Source: Hymenopus coronatus (taxonomy: Eukaryota; Arthropoda; Insecta; Mantodea; Hymenopodidae). Taken from it: a DNA stretch of 64,000 nucleotides. Positions within the stretch are counted from its first letter, which is position 1. The number at the start of each line of letters is the position of its first letter. Under the pieces are notes generated by a model that saw nothing but the letters and a program-made list of their open reading frames with translations, did not search any database and was not told the origin of the DNA. Both the position numbers and the translations under genes were made by a program. Below are positions 43,601 to 53,847 of the stretch, piece after piece. The DNA is taken from positions 17,043,001 through 17,107,000 of the forward strand of contig CM060880.1 in the NCBI GenBank assembly GCA_030762935.1, read 5' to 3'.

Positions 43601-46600
43601 GTGGCCAATCGCAGCGAAGGATTGAGTGAAGAAGAGACTCTCATACTCGGGGCTGCGTTGGGATTCAACTATCTGCCAGTCGCCTAAAGGAAACACTCTC
43701 CCAAACTCGGTGATGTTGGTGCTGTTTTTCATCGGGAGGGGAATCCTGACAAAGAGCACCGACAAACACCAGTGTGTCATCGTATAGGAGAGCGAGAAAA
43801 ACCACAACGCGTTGACCCATTTGGCGAGTCGCCAGCGTCCAGATAAGGACTTGTTGTAAACCTGTAACAATAAATATTGTTGAAAAGTAACAGAAGGAAT
43901 TGTCCTATTTGGTAGGCCGCCAGCGTCCATATAAGAGGTGTTGTGCACTTGTAATAGTAAACTTTGTTGAAAAGTACTAGAGGGAGCTGTCCCATTTGGA
44001 GAGTCGTCAGCTTCCAGATGAGGACTTGTATACTTGTAACAGTGAATGTTGTCGAGAAATACCAAAGGAGTTAACCCATTTGAGGAATTGCCAGCGTCCA
44101 GATATGGACTTGTGTACCTGTAACAGTCAATGTTAGGAGTTGTCCTATTTGACGAGTCACCAGTGTCCAGATGAGAACTTGTATACCGTAACAGGCCATT
44201 TGTTTAGAAATACCAAAGGAATTGACCCATTTGGCGAGTTGATCCATTTAGCGAATCACCAGCGTCCAGATGAGGATATTTCTACCTGTAACAGTCAATG
44301 CTTTTAGAAGTACCAAACATGTTTACAAAGTTTCCAGCGCCCTGATAAGGACTTGTTCACCTATAACAGCCAATATTGTAGAGAAGTACTAGAAGGAGTT
44401 AACATATTTGGCGAATCACCAACTGCAGAAACGGACTTGTTGTTCACTACAACATAAGTGTTGAAAGAATAAGAAAAGATTTGATCTACTTGACAAATCA
44501 CTAGTATTCATGTAAGGGATTTTATAGCTTTACAGTTAATCTTGTTTAAAGGAACCAGATGGAGTTGATCTACTTGGCGAGTCTCCGTCATTCAGATAAA
44601 ACTCGCTGTACAGCTTCAAGAGCCAATCCTATTTAGAAGTACCAGAGGGACTGGCTTTTTGGCGAGCTGCCAGCGTCCAGATAAGGACTTGTGGTATACC
44701 TGTAACAGTCAATGTTGTTGAGAAGTAACACAAGGAGTTGACATTTGGCGAGTCACCAGCATCCGAGAGGAACTTGTTGTTCTCTACACTAGAAATGTTG
44801 TTGAGAGAAAGCAGTAGGGGTTTGGTCGACTTGAGAAATCACCGGAGTCCAGATAATGCCATGCTGTACAGCTGTAAATCAATGTTGTTGAGATGTACCA
44901 GAAGGAGTTGGCCCATTTGGCGAGTCGCCAGCATTAGAGAGGAACTTGTTTACTACATTCACAATGAAATGCAAGCGCAGACACAACGTAAGCGCAAGAG
45001 TTTGGACTCATATTATTTAATGTAAGCATTCACATAGAAACTCGCAAGACGCAACGCAAGAGTTTGCAAACTCCAAACTTTATCCTTGCGTTGCATGCAA
45101 AGAGGAGGAATTCTGTTTCTTTTCTCTATGCATTTGCCAATGAATTCAACAACAAACGATCGCACTAAGAGACTTTACATGGCCTGCTGTACATGCATGC
45201 TCTTCTATTTGGCCGTACAATGCCGCGCCATCTCTAATTTCCCTCAATAGGCCATGACAGTCTCCTTGCAAATCCTTCTTTGATTTAATGGATGTAACTA
45301 TCACTTGCATATGGATTTCTTGGTTCTCATAAATCGAAGAAGCAGAGAGATAATTCTTAGTTCATTAAATGTGTACCTTTGCCACTTTCTGCAGTCTCTA
45401 TGCTTGTACTAATTTCAATAATTTTGAATGAGCAATTATTGTGACGTCACTATCGCGAGCGTCAGTTGTTGGTATGTGATTTATAACATATCTATTTGTA
45501 AAAGATTGAGTGAATTTTCTTATGTGATATTGTTGGTTATGTTATTCAGTTTGTAACTTGCGGAGCGCTTGGAAGATATTCGCATGTAACTTGCGGATCT
45601 AGAAACCCGTGACAACTTCTTGCGTTGCGCTTACGATTGCATTGTGAATGGTGTTTCCTTGCGTCTGCGCTTATGCTACTATAACGGTGCGTGCACCTGG
45701 AGGGAACTGGGTGGTTGAGAAATAGAAATAAGTTTCACTGTTTACCTTTAACTAAATGTATCCAAAAAAAATAAGTTGACTCAGAATAAAATATACAAGT
45801 ATAGTTACTTAAATTTTGCATTTGAGATGCCCTTGTATTAACTAATCATTGAAAATAATAATAACAATAATAATTTGTGACCTGGCAGAATATCTAGGCA
45901 GAAATATATATAACCGTTTTACTCACTCATTAGGCTGGTGGTGATACTGATAAGGATGACCTGCATCTTGGATCAAACCGACGTGGAGTCACCTAACACA
46001 CACACAAGCAAAAATGCCCCGAACTGTCCTTTCGGGAAGCTTACATAGTAGCTGGAAGACAACGCCTAAGTGCCGTCATAAAACTCACATTCTTGCTAGA
46101 AAAGTAGACCGTTGGTTAGGACTTTACCCATCCGCAACCGGTTGCAAGCAGGAGGATGTATGTGAGTAAGCATCCGTTAGCATTCTCACATAAAATGAAT
46201 ATTACAGAATAATAGGGTTTCTGTAAAGCCTTACAAATGTATAGGAAAATGTACTCCTATGAAATTATATGGTTGTAGGAAAATATCTAACGAAGTTCCC
46301 AGCTACCTGACAACTGTCACCTCATACTACGTTACGTCTGCGCTTGCATTTCATTGTGAATGTAGCATTATTGAGAAAAACTGAAGGAGTTGATCCACTT
46401 GACAAGTCGCCTGGATCCAGATACGGCCTTGCTGTACAGCTGTACATTTAGTATTTTTGAGAGCAAGCGAAGAAGACGATTCTATTGACGAGTCACCAGT
46501 GCCGAGATAAAGACGCGTTGTACACTTTTAATAGTGTTGTTGAAAGTACTAGAACAAGTTTATCCATTTGGCGTAATATCAACATCCAGATAGGGGTCTC

Positions 46601-47678
46601 GTTTTACACCTGAGGAACCTGAAGGAGTTGACCCATTTTGTGAGTCAATAGCGTCCAGATAAGGTCTTGTTGTAATCGGTAAGTCCTAAGTTACTGGACA
46701 TGAGAGCATGTATCTGCAGGCTGATAATGAACAAAATGTGTTGGGGAACCTGAACCGCCAAGCATATGTAGTAACCATTACAAGAAATAAGGTAAGCTCT
46801 AAGGAAAAAGTTCATCCAATGCACTTTGATCCAATTCTTTTTTGCCTGGATTAGCTGATGAACCAAAGCATCGATTGGGGTTGGAGTTTGTTTTCCAAAA
46901 TATGTTAGGTATATTTATGCATTTTCAAGTTGCTTACATACAGTTTAACAGTGTGCGGAATCGTTTTTGAAACAAATTTAGCAAAAATTATGGCTAAACT
47001 GTTGCCTTATTTCAATATTGTTTCCTATTACTTAGATTTGGAACTATAGATAAATTGATGACATTAATCACTACAAAATTTCCGTCATGATCCAAAATTT
47101 TAATTCTGTTTTAAATGTCAACATGTTTAGGGTTTTCCAGAACTATCTCTATGACAAACATTTTCGAAATAGTAAAGTGTTCATCACTTCTTTCAGACTA
47201 CCGTTGAAATACACGAGCACGAAATCTGAGGTTTAATTATAAGCTGGAAAGTTTCAGGCATGTTTTCGAATGGTGCAGAACATGCCCCCCCCCCTTGGGA
47301 AGTGTAAGAACTTTTAGCTACACCTACCTCTATAGCCTCTCGGTCGTCGCCTCGCTTGGCCTGGAACCCCAGTTCGATACAGCCATTCATGTCCTCAAGA
47401 ATACGCTCCAGAGTCTTCCTGTTGCGGAATAGGAAGGTCCACTTGGTGAAGGACATGCTGTGTGCCATCAGGAAAGCCACAGCCTTGGAGAGTTCCTGAA
47501 GGTCTGACCCAGCGAGGTAACACAGCCTCAAGTCGCCCACCAAGAGTCCGGCCATGCACAGGATCAATGTCGTGGTGAAGATACGCAGTGCTGGGTGTAC
47601 TCTCCATACTCCAAGAAGTCCCAACTGGAGAATGTTCAGTCTCAGGAAGCGTTCGGCTTTCCTGGGAGCCTCAGGCAT
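40568..47678 (-). CDS. Insect odorant receptor gene, six exons, apparently complete
   Basis: Encodes a seven-transmembrane insect odorant receptor, the ligand-specific subunit that in this family pairs with the co-receptor Orco to form an odour-gated cation channel in sensory dendrites. Exons on the minus strand are 47678-47328, 43861-43440, 43363-43264, 42064-41957, 41877-41722 and 40654-40568. Every intron is GT-AG and the phases agree (0, 2, 0, 0, 0), giving 407 residues plus TGA, normal for the family. The start is the ATG at 47678; an upstream in-frame GTG is not used. Hydrophobic segments lie near residues 34-55, 65-85, 137-155, 195-235, 268-290, 306-325 and 365-395. The C-terminal signature is clear: SWKVADSAYASLW, then RAQLPLRFTGGAFYF and LETFVAILQMSFSYF. 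No frameshift or stop was seen, so it looks functional. The family call is firm; ligand and orthologue are unknown. Confidence 0.92.
40725..41582 (+). mobile_element. Helentron-like repeat, full copy inside OR intron 5
   Basis: Starts ATCTTATGTGTTCC and ends ACTATGTACATAGTACG plus GAGAAAGTAA. It fills most of the intron between OR exons 5 and 6, in antisense to the gene. Confidence 0.8.
41722..41877 (-). CDS. OR gene exon 5 (conserved C-terminal region)
   Basis: A 156-bp phase 0/0 exon coding 52 residues with the most recognisable odorant receptor motif: SWKVADSAYASLW, KRSIQVVMHRAQLPL and GGAFYFICLETFVA. The acceptor is CTTATAG and the donor is GCT/GTAAGT. Confidence 0.95.
41957..42064 (-). 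CDS. OR gene exon 4 (TM6)
   Basis: A 108-bp phase 0/0 exon coding 36 residues, VDEDGDTNLMSALQ through FCTFPTDLTWM, bounded by acceptor CTACATAG and donor ATG/GTAAGT. The intron to exon 5 is only 79 bp. Confidence 0.9.
42065..43263 (-). other. OR intron 3, no recognised content
   Basis: About 1.2 kb between exons 3 and 4. I see no recognisable coding motif, SINE head or Helentron-like repeat in it. Short open frames here do not resemble known proteins. Confidence 0.5.
43264..43363 (-). CDS. OR gene exon 3 (TM5)
   Basis: A 100-bp exon completing the split Arg codon and coding VAKDVDNMFSFIMFVQMIN through CTFAFQASM. The acceptor is TTCTCAG and the donor is ATG/GTGAGT. It is separated from exon 2 by a 76-bp intron. 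Confidence 0.92.
43440..43861 (-). CDS. OR gene exon 2 (TM3-TM4)
   Basis: Codes 140 residues plus two bases of the next codon. The acceptor reads TTGTTACAG before VYNKSLSGRWRLAKW, and the donor is CTGAG/GTACGT. It has an N-glycosylation-like NSTN in the long TM3-TM4 loop and the TM4 region GHAWSHGAFDGLYASL. The first part of this exon, with its acceptor, is what has been amplified as a minisatellite in the adjoining intron. Confidence 0.9.
43862..44950 (-). repeat. Minisatellite of ~85-bp units copied from the OR exon 2 boundary (array 1)
   Basis: About 13 degenerate units adjoin exon 2 inside intron 1. On the minus strand each unit carries a version of a 3' splice acceptor (TGACTGTTACAG) followed by sequence matching exon 2's first ~65 bases (coding YNKSLSGRWRLAKWVN). 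Recurring landmarks on the plus strand are CATTTGGCGAGTC, CCAGCGTCCAGATAAGGAC and CTGTAACAGTCAATGTTG. Spacings between landmarks run from 70 to 98 bp and most are close to 85, which is not a multiple of three, so the array does not extend the reading frame cleanly. Confidence 0.85.
44953..46365. mobile_element. 1.4-kb element with 38-bp terminal inverted repeats in OR intron 1
   Basis: The left end (44953-44990) and the reverse complement of the right end (46328-46365) match at 36 of 38 positions, beginning CTACATTCACAATGAAATGC. Extra subterminal motifs around GCAAGCGCAGAC and CTTGCGTTGCGCTTACG recur internally near 45000-45070 and 45605-45685, some inverted, suggesting a nested or rearranged copy. 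No transposase frame and no clear target duplication were seen. It is a non-autonomous DNA transposon of unassigned family that splits the minisatellite. Confidence 0.75.
46366..46690 (-). repeat. Continuation of the OR-exon-derived minisatellite (array 2)
   Basis: About four more units of the same repeat, with landmarks near 46395, 46490, 46570 and 46645. They lie immediately beyond the terminal-inverted-repeat element at 44953-46365, so both blocks were probably one array. Confidence 0.75.
46691..47327 (-). other. Distal part of OR intron 1, no recognised content
   Basis: Between the second minisatellite block and exon 1. AT-rich, with a short C run near 47285-47294; no gene or named repeat recognised. 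Confidence 0.45.
47328..47678 (-). CDS. OR gene exon 1 (N-terminus, TM1-TM2)
   Basis: Codes 117 residues from ATG (MPEAPRKAERFLRLN) to DDREAIE and ends at the donor GAG/GTAGGT in phase 0. Two hydrophobic stretches (TTTLILCMAGLLVG and KAVAFLMAHSMSF) match TM1 and TM2 of odorant receptors. No TATA box is obvious just upstream, so the 5' UTR and any non-coding first exon are undefined. Confidence 0.88.
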
Positions 47679-47855
47679 ATCCACAGCACACAGTCTTGCA
47701 TATGATCGTCAACAAACAAGTTGGCGTACATTAAAATAAACATTTAAATTAATTGCCATGCAGTTTTGGATTCAGACAGCAGAGTACCTTCTGTAAAGTG
47801 CAAACTTAAAGCTCCCCAGTTTTTGGAGTATCACCGGTGACTTCCTGAATCATAC

Positions 47856-48044
47856 GAGGGCATTCAATAATAACCGTGTTTCAAAATAGATGGTGTTGCT
47901 AAGCCAAGTAGGTACTATCATTGAGATGTGTTACACGTCACCAAAACAAATTTGTTTCTGATTCATAGGCTGGTTTGAATTTGGCGGGCATTTCAGTTAG
48001 TCATTCAACGTTTTCGCTAACTGCAGCATCGTCCAGTGGTTCGC
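47856..48044 (+). mobile_element. Mariner 5' end fragment
   Basis: Starts TACGAGGGCATTCAATAA, a mariner-type terminal repeat. After about 190 bp it is cut by the Helentron-like copy starting at 48045. No transposase is left. Confidence 0.6.
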
Positions 48045-48930
48045 TTTTTACTTTCTCTATACAAGCTATGTACATAGTGTACAGAGAAGGTATTGTATTG
48101 TACCCAAAAATTCGTTACCGAGAGTTCACCGGAAATACATGTTTTGAGACTCCCTGAATCCAAAAAAAGTATTTCTAGAAAAATGTCCGTGTGTGTGTGT
48201 CTGTCTATCTGTGTGTCTGTGGGCAGTATAGCGCAAAACCGAAAGGACCGTTAAAGTCCAAACTTGGTATTTAAGTTTGGTATCTTCCAAGGATGCGGCA
48301 CGAAGATTTCTAAAGAAAATCCCCCCACCCCAAATTACCCTTTATATGGAACTTTTTTCGAAAACTTTGATTTTCTTAAAAATGGCTCTAACGATTTTGA
48401 TTAAAATATGGTATATTAAAGATATTTACCTAACAAATAAAATGTATATCTTGAATTTTCTGGGAATAGCCTCTGAAGACTACTTTATTCTGGATGAATT
48501 TTACGGAATTGTGCATAAGTGCTAACCCGTAAGAGATGGACAAAAACTTACTCCACAGAAAATGTAGCTCGCGATAAAACACACAATTTATGTCATATAG
48601 ATTTTTTTCGTGGAGTTGATCATTTTTAAAATACTCTTGGTTTTTCGTTTCTGCTTTGAAAAACATACTTTTCTCATAAAGGAATTTGTTAACTCCTTTC
48701 CATACATACAAACAAAGGAACTTCAGTCACATAGCAACCAGCTTTTGACTATGACTTTAATCTATGGTACTCCCTTATTTCGCTTCTACGTACAAGGACT
48801 CAAGTAATAAGACTATTTCTGATAATGTTTTCTCAATTAGCAGGAAGTGAATAGAAACCTAAGCTTTTTAACAATAATTTGTTGCAGAGATGTAGAGAAA
48901 GTCATGTGAATGGAACACATCAGCTTTTTT
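48045..48930 (-). mobile_element. Helentron-like repeat, full copy cutting a mariner end
   Basis: CTATGTACATAGTG palindrome at 48066-48080, GT tract 48187-48222, end GTGAATGGAACACATCAG. Confidence 0.8.
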
Positions 48931-49029
48931 TTACTTTTGGACGAGAAAACTTGCGAGAAGATAAAAGATTCTGTATTCTGCTTATGAGGACATTTTTCCA
49001 GTTTTGACAACAAATAAATATTGGTTCAG

Positions 49030-49600
49030 CGAATTTAGACGTGGTCGAACATTTCGCTTTTGATGAGGTGTGCCCAGGACATCCGGCGTATGTGATTATT
49101 GAGGATATCACTGAAATAATCGTTGCTAATCGTCGAACGTAAGTTCGGGAAGTTGGAGAGGCCATAGATGTGTCGATGGGAACGGCAATTCATATTTTGC
49201 ATAAGCTGGAGATGAAAAGTTGCATCTAGATTGTTCAAAGTTGAAAAGGAGTGGGTGCGGCTTTCAACTTCGAAGCTAGTTTGGAGCTATTTAAGTCAGT
49301 ATCAATGAAACTTGAATTCATCATTATATCTACTCCGGTAACAAGTGACAATCAGAGTAATGGGTTGCTTCCGGTGAAACTGCTCCAAGGAATGCCAAAA
49401 CGGCACCTTCGGGCAAAAAAGTGATGATGGCGATGACTATACAATATTGCACTGAGTTATTGGTCCAATTCGAAAAGAAGCTGCAGGAGACAGGGCTCCA
49501 TTTGGTGAAGAAGTGTTATTCACCACAACAATGCAGCAGCACATTCATCCGGAGCTGCACTGTATGAACTGCGGCCGCACCCAAACGAGGGCCTCGTCGG
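49030..49600 (+). pseudogene. Degraded mariner transposase
   Basis: Readable pieces: FSEFRRGRT, VREVGEAIDVSMGTAIHIL, then GETAPRNAKTAPSGKKVM and LVQFEKKLQETGLHLVKK near a broken QDNAxxH. The order matches mariner transposases; stops, frameshifts and a missing middle part show it is dead. Confidence 0.72.
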
Positions 49601-49634
49601 GACAAAATGTAGTGCAAGAAATGATTGAAAGCTT

Positions 49635-49770
49635 GGTGTCTATTGTATTCCACGTTTATTGACCGAAGACCACAAACTTCAGAGAAAAGCCATCACCAAA
49701 AACCTCTCTCAGAGATTTCGAAATGAAAGTGATGATTATTTGTTGAGTGTTATGACAGGCACCGAGCAAA
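49635..49770 (+). pseudogene. Mariner transposase internal fragment
   Basis: LGVYCIPRLLTEDHKLQRK followed by LSQRFRNESDDYLLSVMTGTE, the segment leading to the first catalytic Asp (normally TGDE). It is cut at that point by a tRNA-like SINE head. Confidence 0.65.
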
Positions 49771-49840
49771 ATGCTCAGTTGGTTTCGTTTGTGGCCCGCA
49801 TTCCGAAGGTCCCAGGTTCGATCTCCAAGACCGGTCTACC
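49755..49840 (+). mobile_element. tRNA-like SINE head in mariner relic
   Basis: TGCTCAGTTGG (A box) and CCAGGTTCGATCTCC (B box). It cuts a mariner transposase fragment at the first-Asp motif. Confidence 0.55.
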
Positions 49841-50640
49841 TGAACCATAGGTTTATTCGGTGTAGGGGGGGCCGCCAGAGGAATGCTATGTAGGTTTCTT
49901 TCATCCCGGAATTTCATGACCTTCTTTGTAGTTTCTATTATCATTTCATTCATCTTTCATTCTGTTTATATTTTTCAGGATTAAAGGTATCAGCTGTGGT
50001 GCTCAGTGGCAGGGTAAAGGATGCTCAAAATGAATATCTTCGTCTCAACTTCGGCTAGTTGCCGGAATGAGGATCACTCCTGGTGGCGGCGTTGACCCCT
50101 ATGTAAGGCGGGAACCCCGGATTGTCCGTCCAACTGTCTGGGGGCACTTCAATCTGGAAACAGTAGAACCCTGGCTCCGGCCACCCAGCGTATTCCCAGG
50201 GTGCCCCCTTGTGAGATGCAGGTACAACTACCTAGGTTCGGTATCGGCTCCCCTCCGTCTGTATGCTAATCCTACTGCCGGAGAGAAATGACCTTGTGAT
50301 TGATACTTGTGCTGGCAGGGGCTCGTCAGGTTGCTGACCAATCATAGTGTAAGAATGCATAACCGTCAGAGACGTGTCATCGACGTTGTAACACCTACGG
50401 GTTCAGTGGAAATTTACGCGCACGTTCTCATGCAAGATCTGATTATTTGATTGTAGTCTGTGAAAAGCTTCATTGTGTTATACACAGTGATTCCGTAAGG
50501 ATGTACATTTATAACCGTTGCTATCTTTTAGATATCGCGGACATTTCTCTTGTTCTCATCCTAGAACTTCCACGAGTGACAATGTGGTTTGACAATGTCT
50601 TAGAGCCGTGATAAACAAGTTGAGGTTTCGTTAGCCGTTT
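49841..50640. other. Gap, nothing recognised
   Basis: May include the body of the tRNA-like SINE starting at 49755; no family motif. Confidence 0.35.
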
Positions 50641-50799
50641 AGTGAAGTACAGGATCTAATGTTGAAAGGAATAGATGAGGTAACAGGTAGGAAGAGGGGA
50701 AAAGTAGTTCAACATACGAGAGCTATGATAGAAAATGCATGGAGAAAAGAAGGCATTTTAGAGGAAGCAGCGGAACATGTGGCGCTGCAGACGGACAGC

Positions 50800-50990
50800 C
50801 AGCAAATATGGCAACAGTGTACCGAGACAGCCACGTGTCAGCACGAATGTCACTCACAAGGAAATGTCTCAACGATAATATTATTGTGACAGCCGATGAA
50901 AGCTGGTTCTATTGTTACGAGTCTGAAATAAAACACCTGAGGAATGGCACACTTGGGAGCAGGCTGTTACAAGACGACTCGTCTGAGTCA
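50800..50990 (+). pseudogene. Possible mariner transposase fragment around the first Asp
   Basis: SLTRKCLNDNIIVTADESWF and YCYESEIKHLRNG resemble the TGDESWFYxYxPExK region. It may be the continuation of the fragment ending at 49770. Short, so tentative. Confidence 0.45.
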
Positions 50991-51407
50991 GAGTAATTGT
51001 GTGTACTCAGTCACACTTTTCGGAGCAAGGCTGGAGAGCGATAGTCAATACGTCACTGTGCTAAGTGCATAGCATAAGCCTTGCGCTCCCTGCGCAAGGC
51101 GTTAATTCCAATAGCTAGTTCAGCCCTGACGATAGCTTAGCCTCAATTCCCAGTTGTATTGCATATTGCAGGCAGTCCTCAGTGAGTCGCCCGTAATTCG
51201 CTGCTATTTTGGCGCGTACCCTAGCTGGAACAGCCTGATTTTGAGGATATTTCGAAAACAGTGCCAGTGTCTTAGGGCAGTTCCATCAGAGGGATATTTT
51301 CAATCTTGCAGAACGAATGAAAACGAGTGCAAAGAGATGGAGACTATGTTGAAAAGTGACTGAAAGGACTCTAGATTATGATGGAATACTTGGTTTGTTT
51401 AAAAAAA

Positions 51408-51830
51408 AATCTGATGTGCTACATTCACATGACTTTCTCTACCTATCCTGTAACAAACTATTCACACAAAATATTATTTTTTAACATATATAATTTATCT
51501 TTTATATATATGTGGAGTTGATGGTTTTTGAGATATTTCTTGTTTTTGGTTTCAGCTTTAAAAACGTATACTTTTCTCATACAGGAATTTATCAACTCGT
51601 GTCCATACAAACAAAGGACCTTCAGTCACACAGCAACCAGCTTTTGACTATAACTTTATCCTATGGTACTCTCTTATTTCGCTTCTATTTACAATGAAGC
51701 AAGTTATAAGACTATTTCTGCTAATTTTTTCTCGATTAGTATAAAGCAAATCGTAGAATAAGCTTTTTAACTATAATTTGTTACAGGTATGTAGAGAAAG
51801 TCATGTGAATGGAACGCTTTTTTATTGTTA
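51408..51830. mobile_element. Helentron-like start and opposed 5' end fragment
   Basis: Plus start at 51408-51478, then a minus-orientation 5' half at 51480-51825. Confidence 0.62.
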
Positions 51831-51904
51831 TTTCATTTACATAGCCCCCTTTAACTTCAATGGTCATATCAGGAGCGTTGACTTGTGAAAAAAAAAAAGA
51901 TAAA

Positions 51905-52192
51905 TGGCGTGTTATTTATGGACGCTCTTTAACTGCTGTGGTTCTCATCGTCCCATTCAATATTGGGCGTGAAATACCGCTTAATTTTGCTCAGAGGCCT
52001 CTCTAACAGGCTTGAGGGTCTTTTATGTGCCGTAAATCTACGACACGGGACCAACGGCTTTACTTTCCTTCCGAAGGAAGCCATGCTAAGGATTTTTACA
52101 CAAGAAAAATTCCATCGACCTCCGCCGGGTTTGAACCCGCGACCTTAGGTATATGAAGTCAGCATGGTAACCATTACACCACGGAGGACGAC
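51905..52192 (-). mobile_element. SINE family B, near full length
   Basis: The minus-strand tRNA-like head ends the element at 52192 (GGTGTAATGGTTACC A box; GGTTCAAACCC B box). The body includes GGCTTCCTTCCGAAGGAAAG and ends in TTAAAGAGCGTCCATAAAT. Confidence 0.75.
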
Positions 52193-52339
52193 TGATTTGT
52201 TAAACAACTCATATTACTGTAGATTTAGAACATTAAGTAAATACTTTTTGTTATTACTAAACACACGCACATTCACTCTCTCATTGATACTTACAGACTG
52301 TGTGGGGGATATGGAATAATTTTGGTTAAAGAAAAATTC

Positions 52340-52416
52340 CCCACCCTAACCGGGATTCAAACCCGGGACTTCCGGGTGAGAAGTCATCTCGGTGACCACT
52401 CGACCAAGGAGGTAGT
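52340..52416 (-). mobile_element. tRNA-like SINE head
   Basis: Minus strand TTGGTCGAGTGGTCACC and CCCGGGTTTGAATCCCGG, with a perfect 5-bp T stem. The acceptor stem does not pair well, so a SINE head or tRNA pseudogene is favoured over a tRNA gene. Confidence 0.55.
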
Positions 52417-53139
52417 TTTTTTTAAACTCCGGATTCAGTTTTATAGATATTGTTTTATATATAAATGGCTCCCGATACATAACCTCTAAATATTTTTCGG
52501 TTATTTACTGTCTGGATCTACCCTTACTGTTGACAGCACTAATTCTTTATTGTTTGTGTATTGTCCAAAAACAAAATCAAGCACTTTATAGAAATTCGCA
52601 CACTCAATAAAATCGTCTGCATTTGTTAAAATCGTTGTGGCATTTTTGCAATGTTTTAACACAGTCTCGTTGAATTATTAACACGAATGTACGCCACTAA
52701 CTTCTGATATACCGGTATACTCTGCAGTTAATTTCATTAGGTCGTTCACTGGAATCGGATTATGCCCCATTAACTTGTGAAACACATTTAAAGTAATTTG
52801 TTTCTCGCAATTTTTTCTATAGTTCAGCTTAAGGTTGCTTTTTGTAACCCTGAATGCTCATTTTAGCTATTACCGTATTCACATCAGCCACAAATTGCCA
52901 CCATATCCCTTAACTGACATTTTGTTTTTCGTTCACAGTCACATCAGTGGCGGCTCTTCAAGTGAAGCAAGTCAAGTGCTTAATTTGCTGTACACTCAAG
53001 TACGCAATGTGGTGTAAGAGACTTTTAATGATTACAACTCCACCTTTGGACGCCAATTTGAAATGGATTTTAAATTACAGATTACGTTGGGATGTCAATT
53101 TTGAATAGTGTTTATTACGCTCTATAAATTGTGGGATAT
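52417..53139. other. Gap, nothing recognised
   Basis: AT-rich flank of the second mariner. Confidence 0.4.
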
Positions 53140-53799
53140 TACGAGGGTCAGTTAATATCTAAGGTCTCCTATTTTTTTTTTCTTTTTCTCCTTAACTAAG
53201 TTAGCGATGTGAACAATTTGGATTTGGCGCAATTCCTCAAACCTTCTTCTCTAATCCACTGCAGTAGCAGCTTCCTAAGTCAACAGGTGGCAGCACTGCT
53301 GCCTTTTGCAAAATGGCTGACATTGATGTGTGTATTAGCGTTCCGTAATTGGATTCTTGTATGCGGAAGGTGAAACGCCCATTTGCATTTATGAAAGGAT
53401 GAAAAATGTGTAAGATGATGCAACAATGGGTGTCAGCACTGTTAGAAGATGGATCCGTCGCTATAATGAAGCAGAAGGGCAAACATCGTTGGCTAATGAA
53501 AATCGGAACGGTAGACCGGTGACTGCAGTGACTCCACGCAACATTGAGCGAGTGGATGAGATCATTCATATTGACCGTCGGATGAACTGTGTTGCATTAT
53601 GTTCCTCAGCAAAGGCAGTGTGATGATTATTCAACAACTGGGGTACTCAAAAGTTTGTTCACGGTGGGTACCAAGAATGTTAACCGACAAGAATAAGGAG
53701 ACAAGAAAAACAATAGCCGCCGAACTCTTGCAGCGCTTCAACTTGGAAGGAGAGTAGTTTCTGGAAAAAAATTGTGACTGGAGACCACATAGATTCATT

Positions 53800-53847
<48 letters not shown>

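Noticed and set aside
43862..44065. Upstream extension of OR exon 2 frame into intron 1
   Set aside because: The extra residues come from minisatellite units; the acceptor TTGTTACAG before VYNKSL and the phase match to exon 1 define the exon start.
47193..47327. Extension of OR exon 1 frame past 47328
   Set aside because: Passes a consensus donor GAG/GTAGGT; the extension is low in OR character and includes a C run.
52340..52416. Possible true tRNA gene
   Set aside because: The T arm is perfect, but the acceptor stem does not pair adequately.
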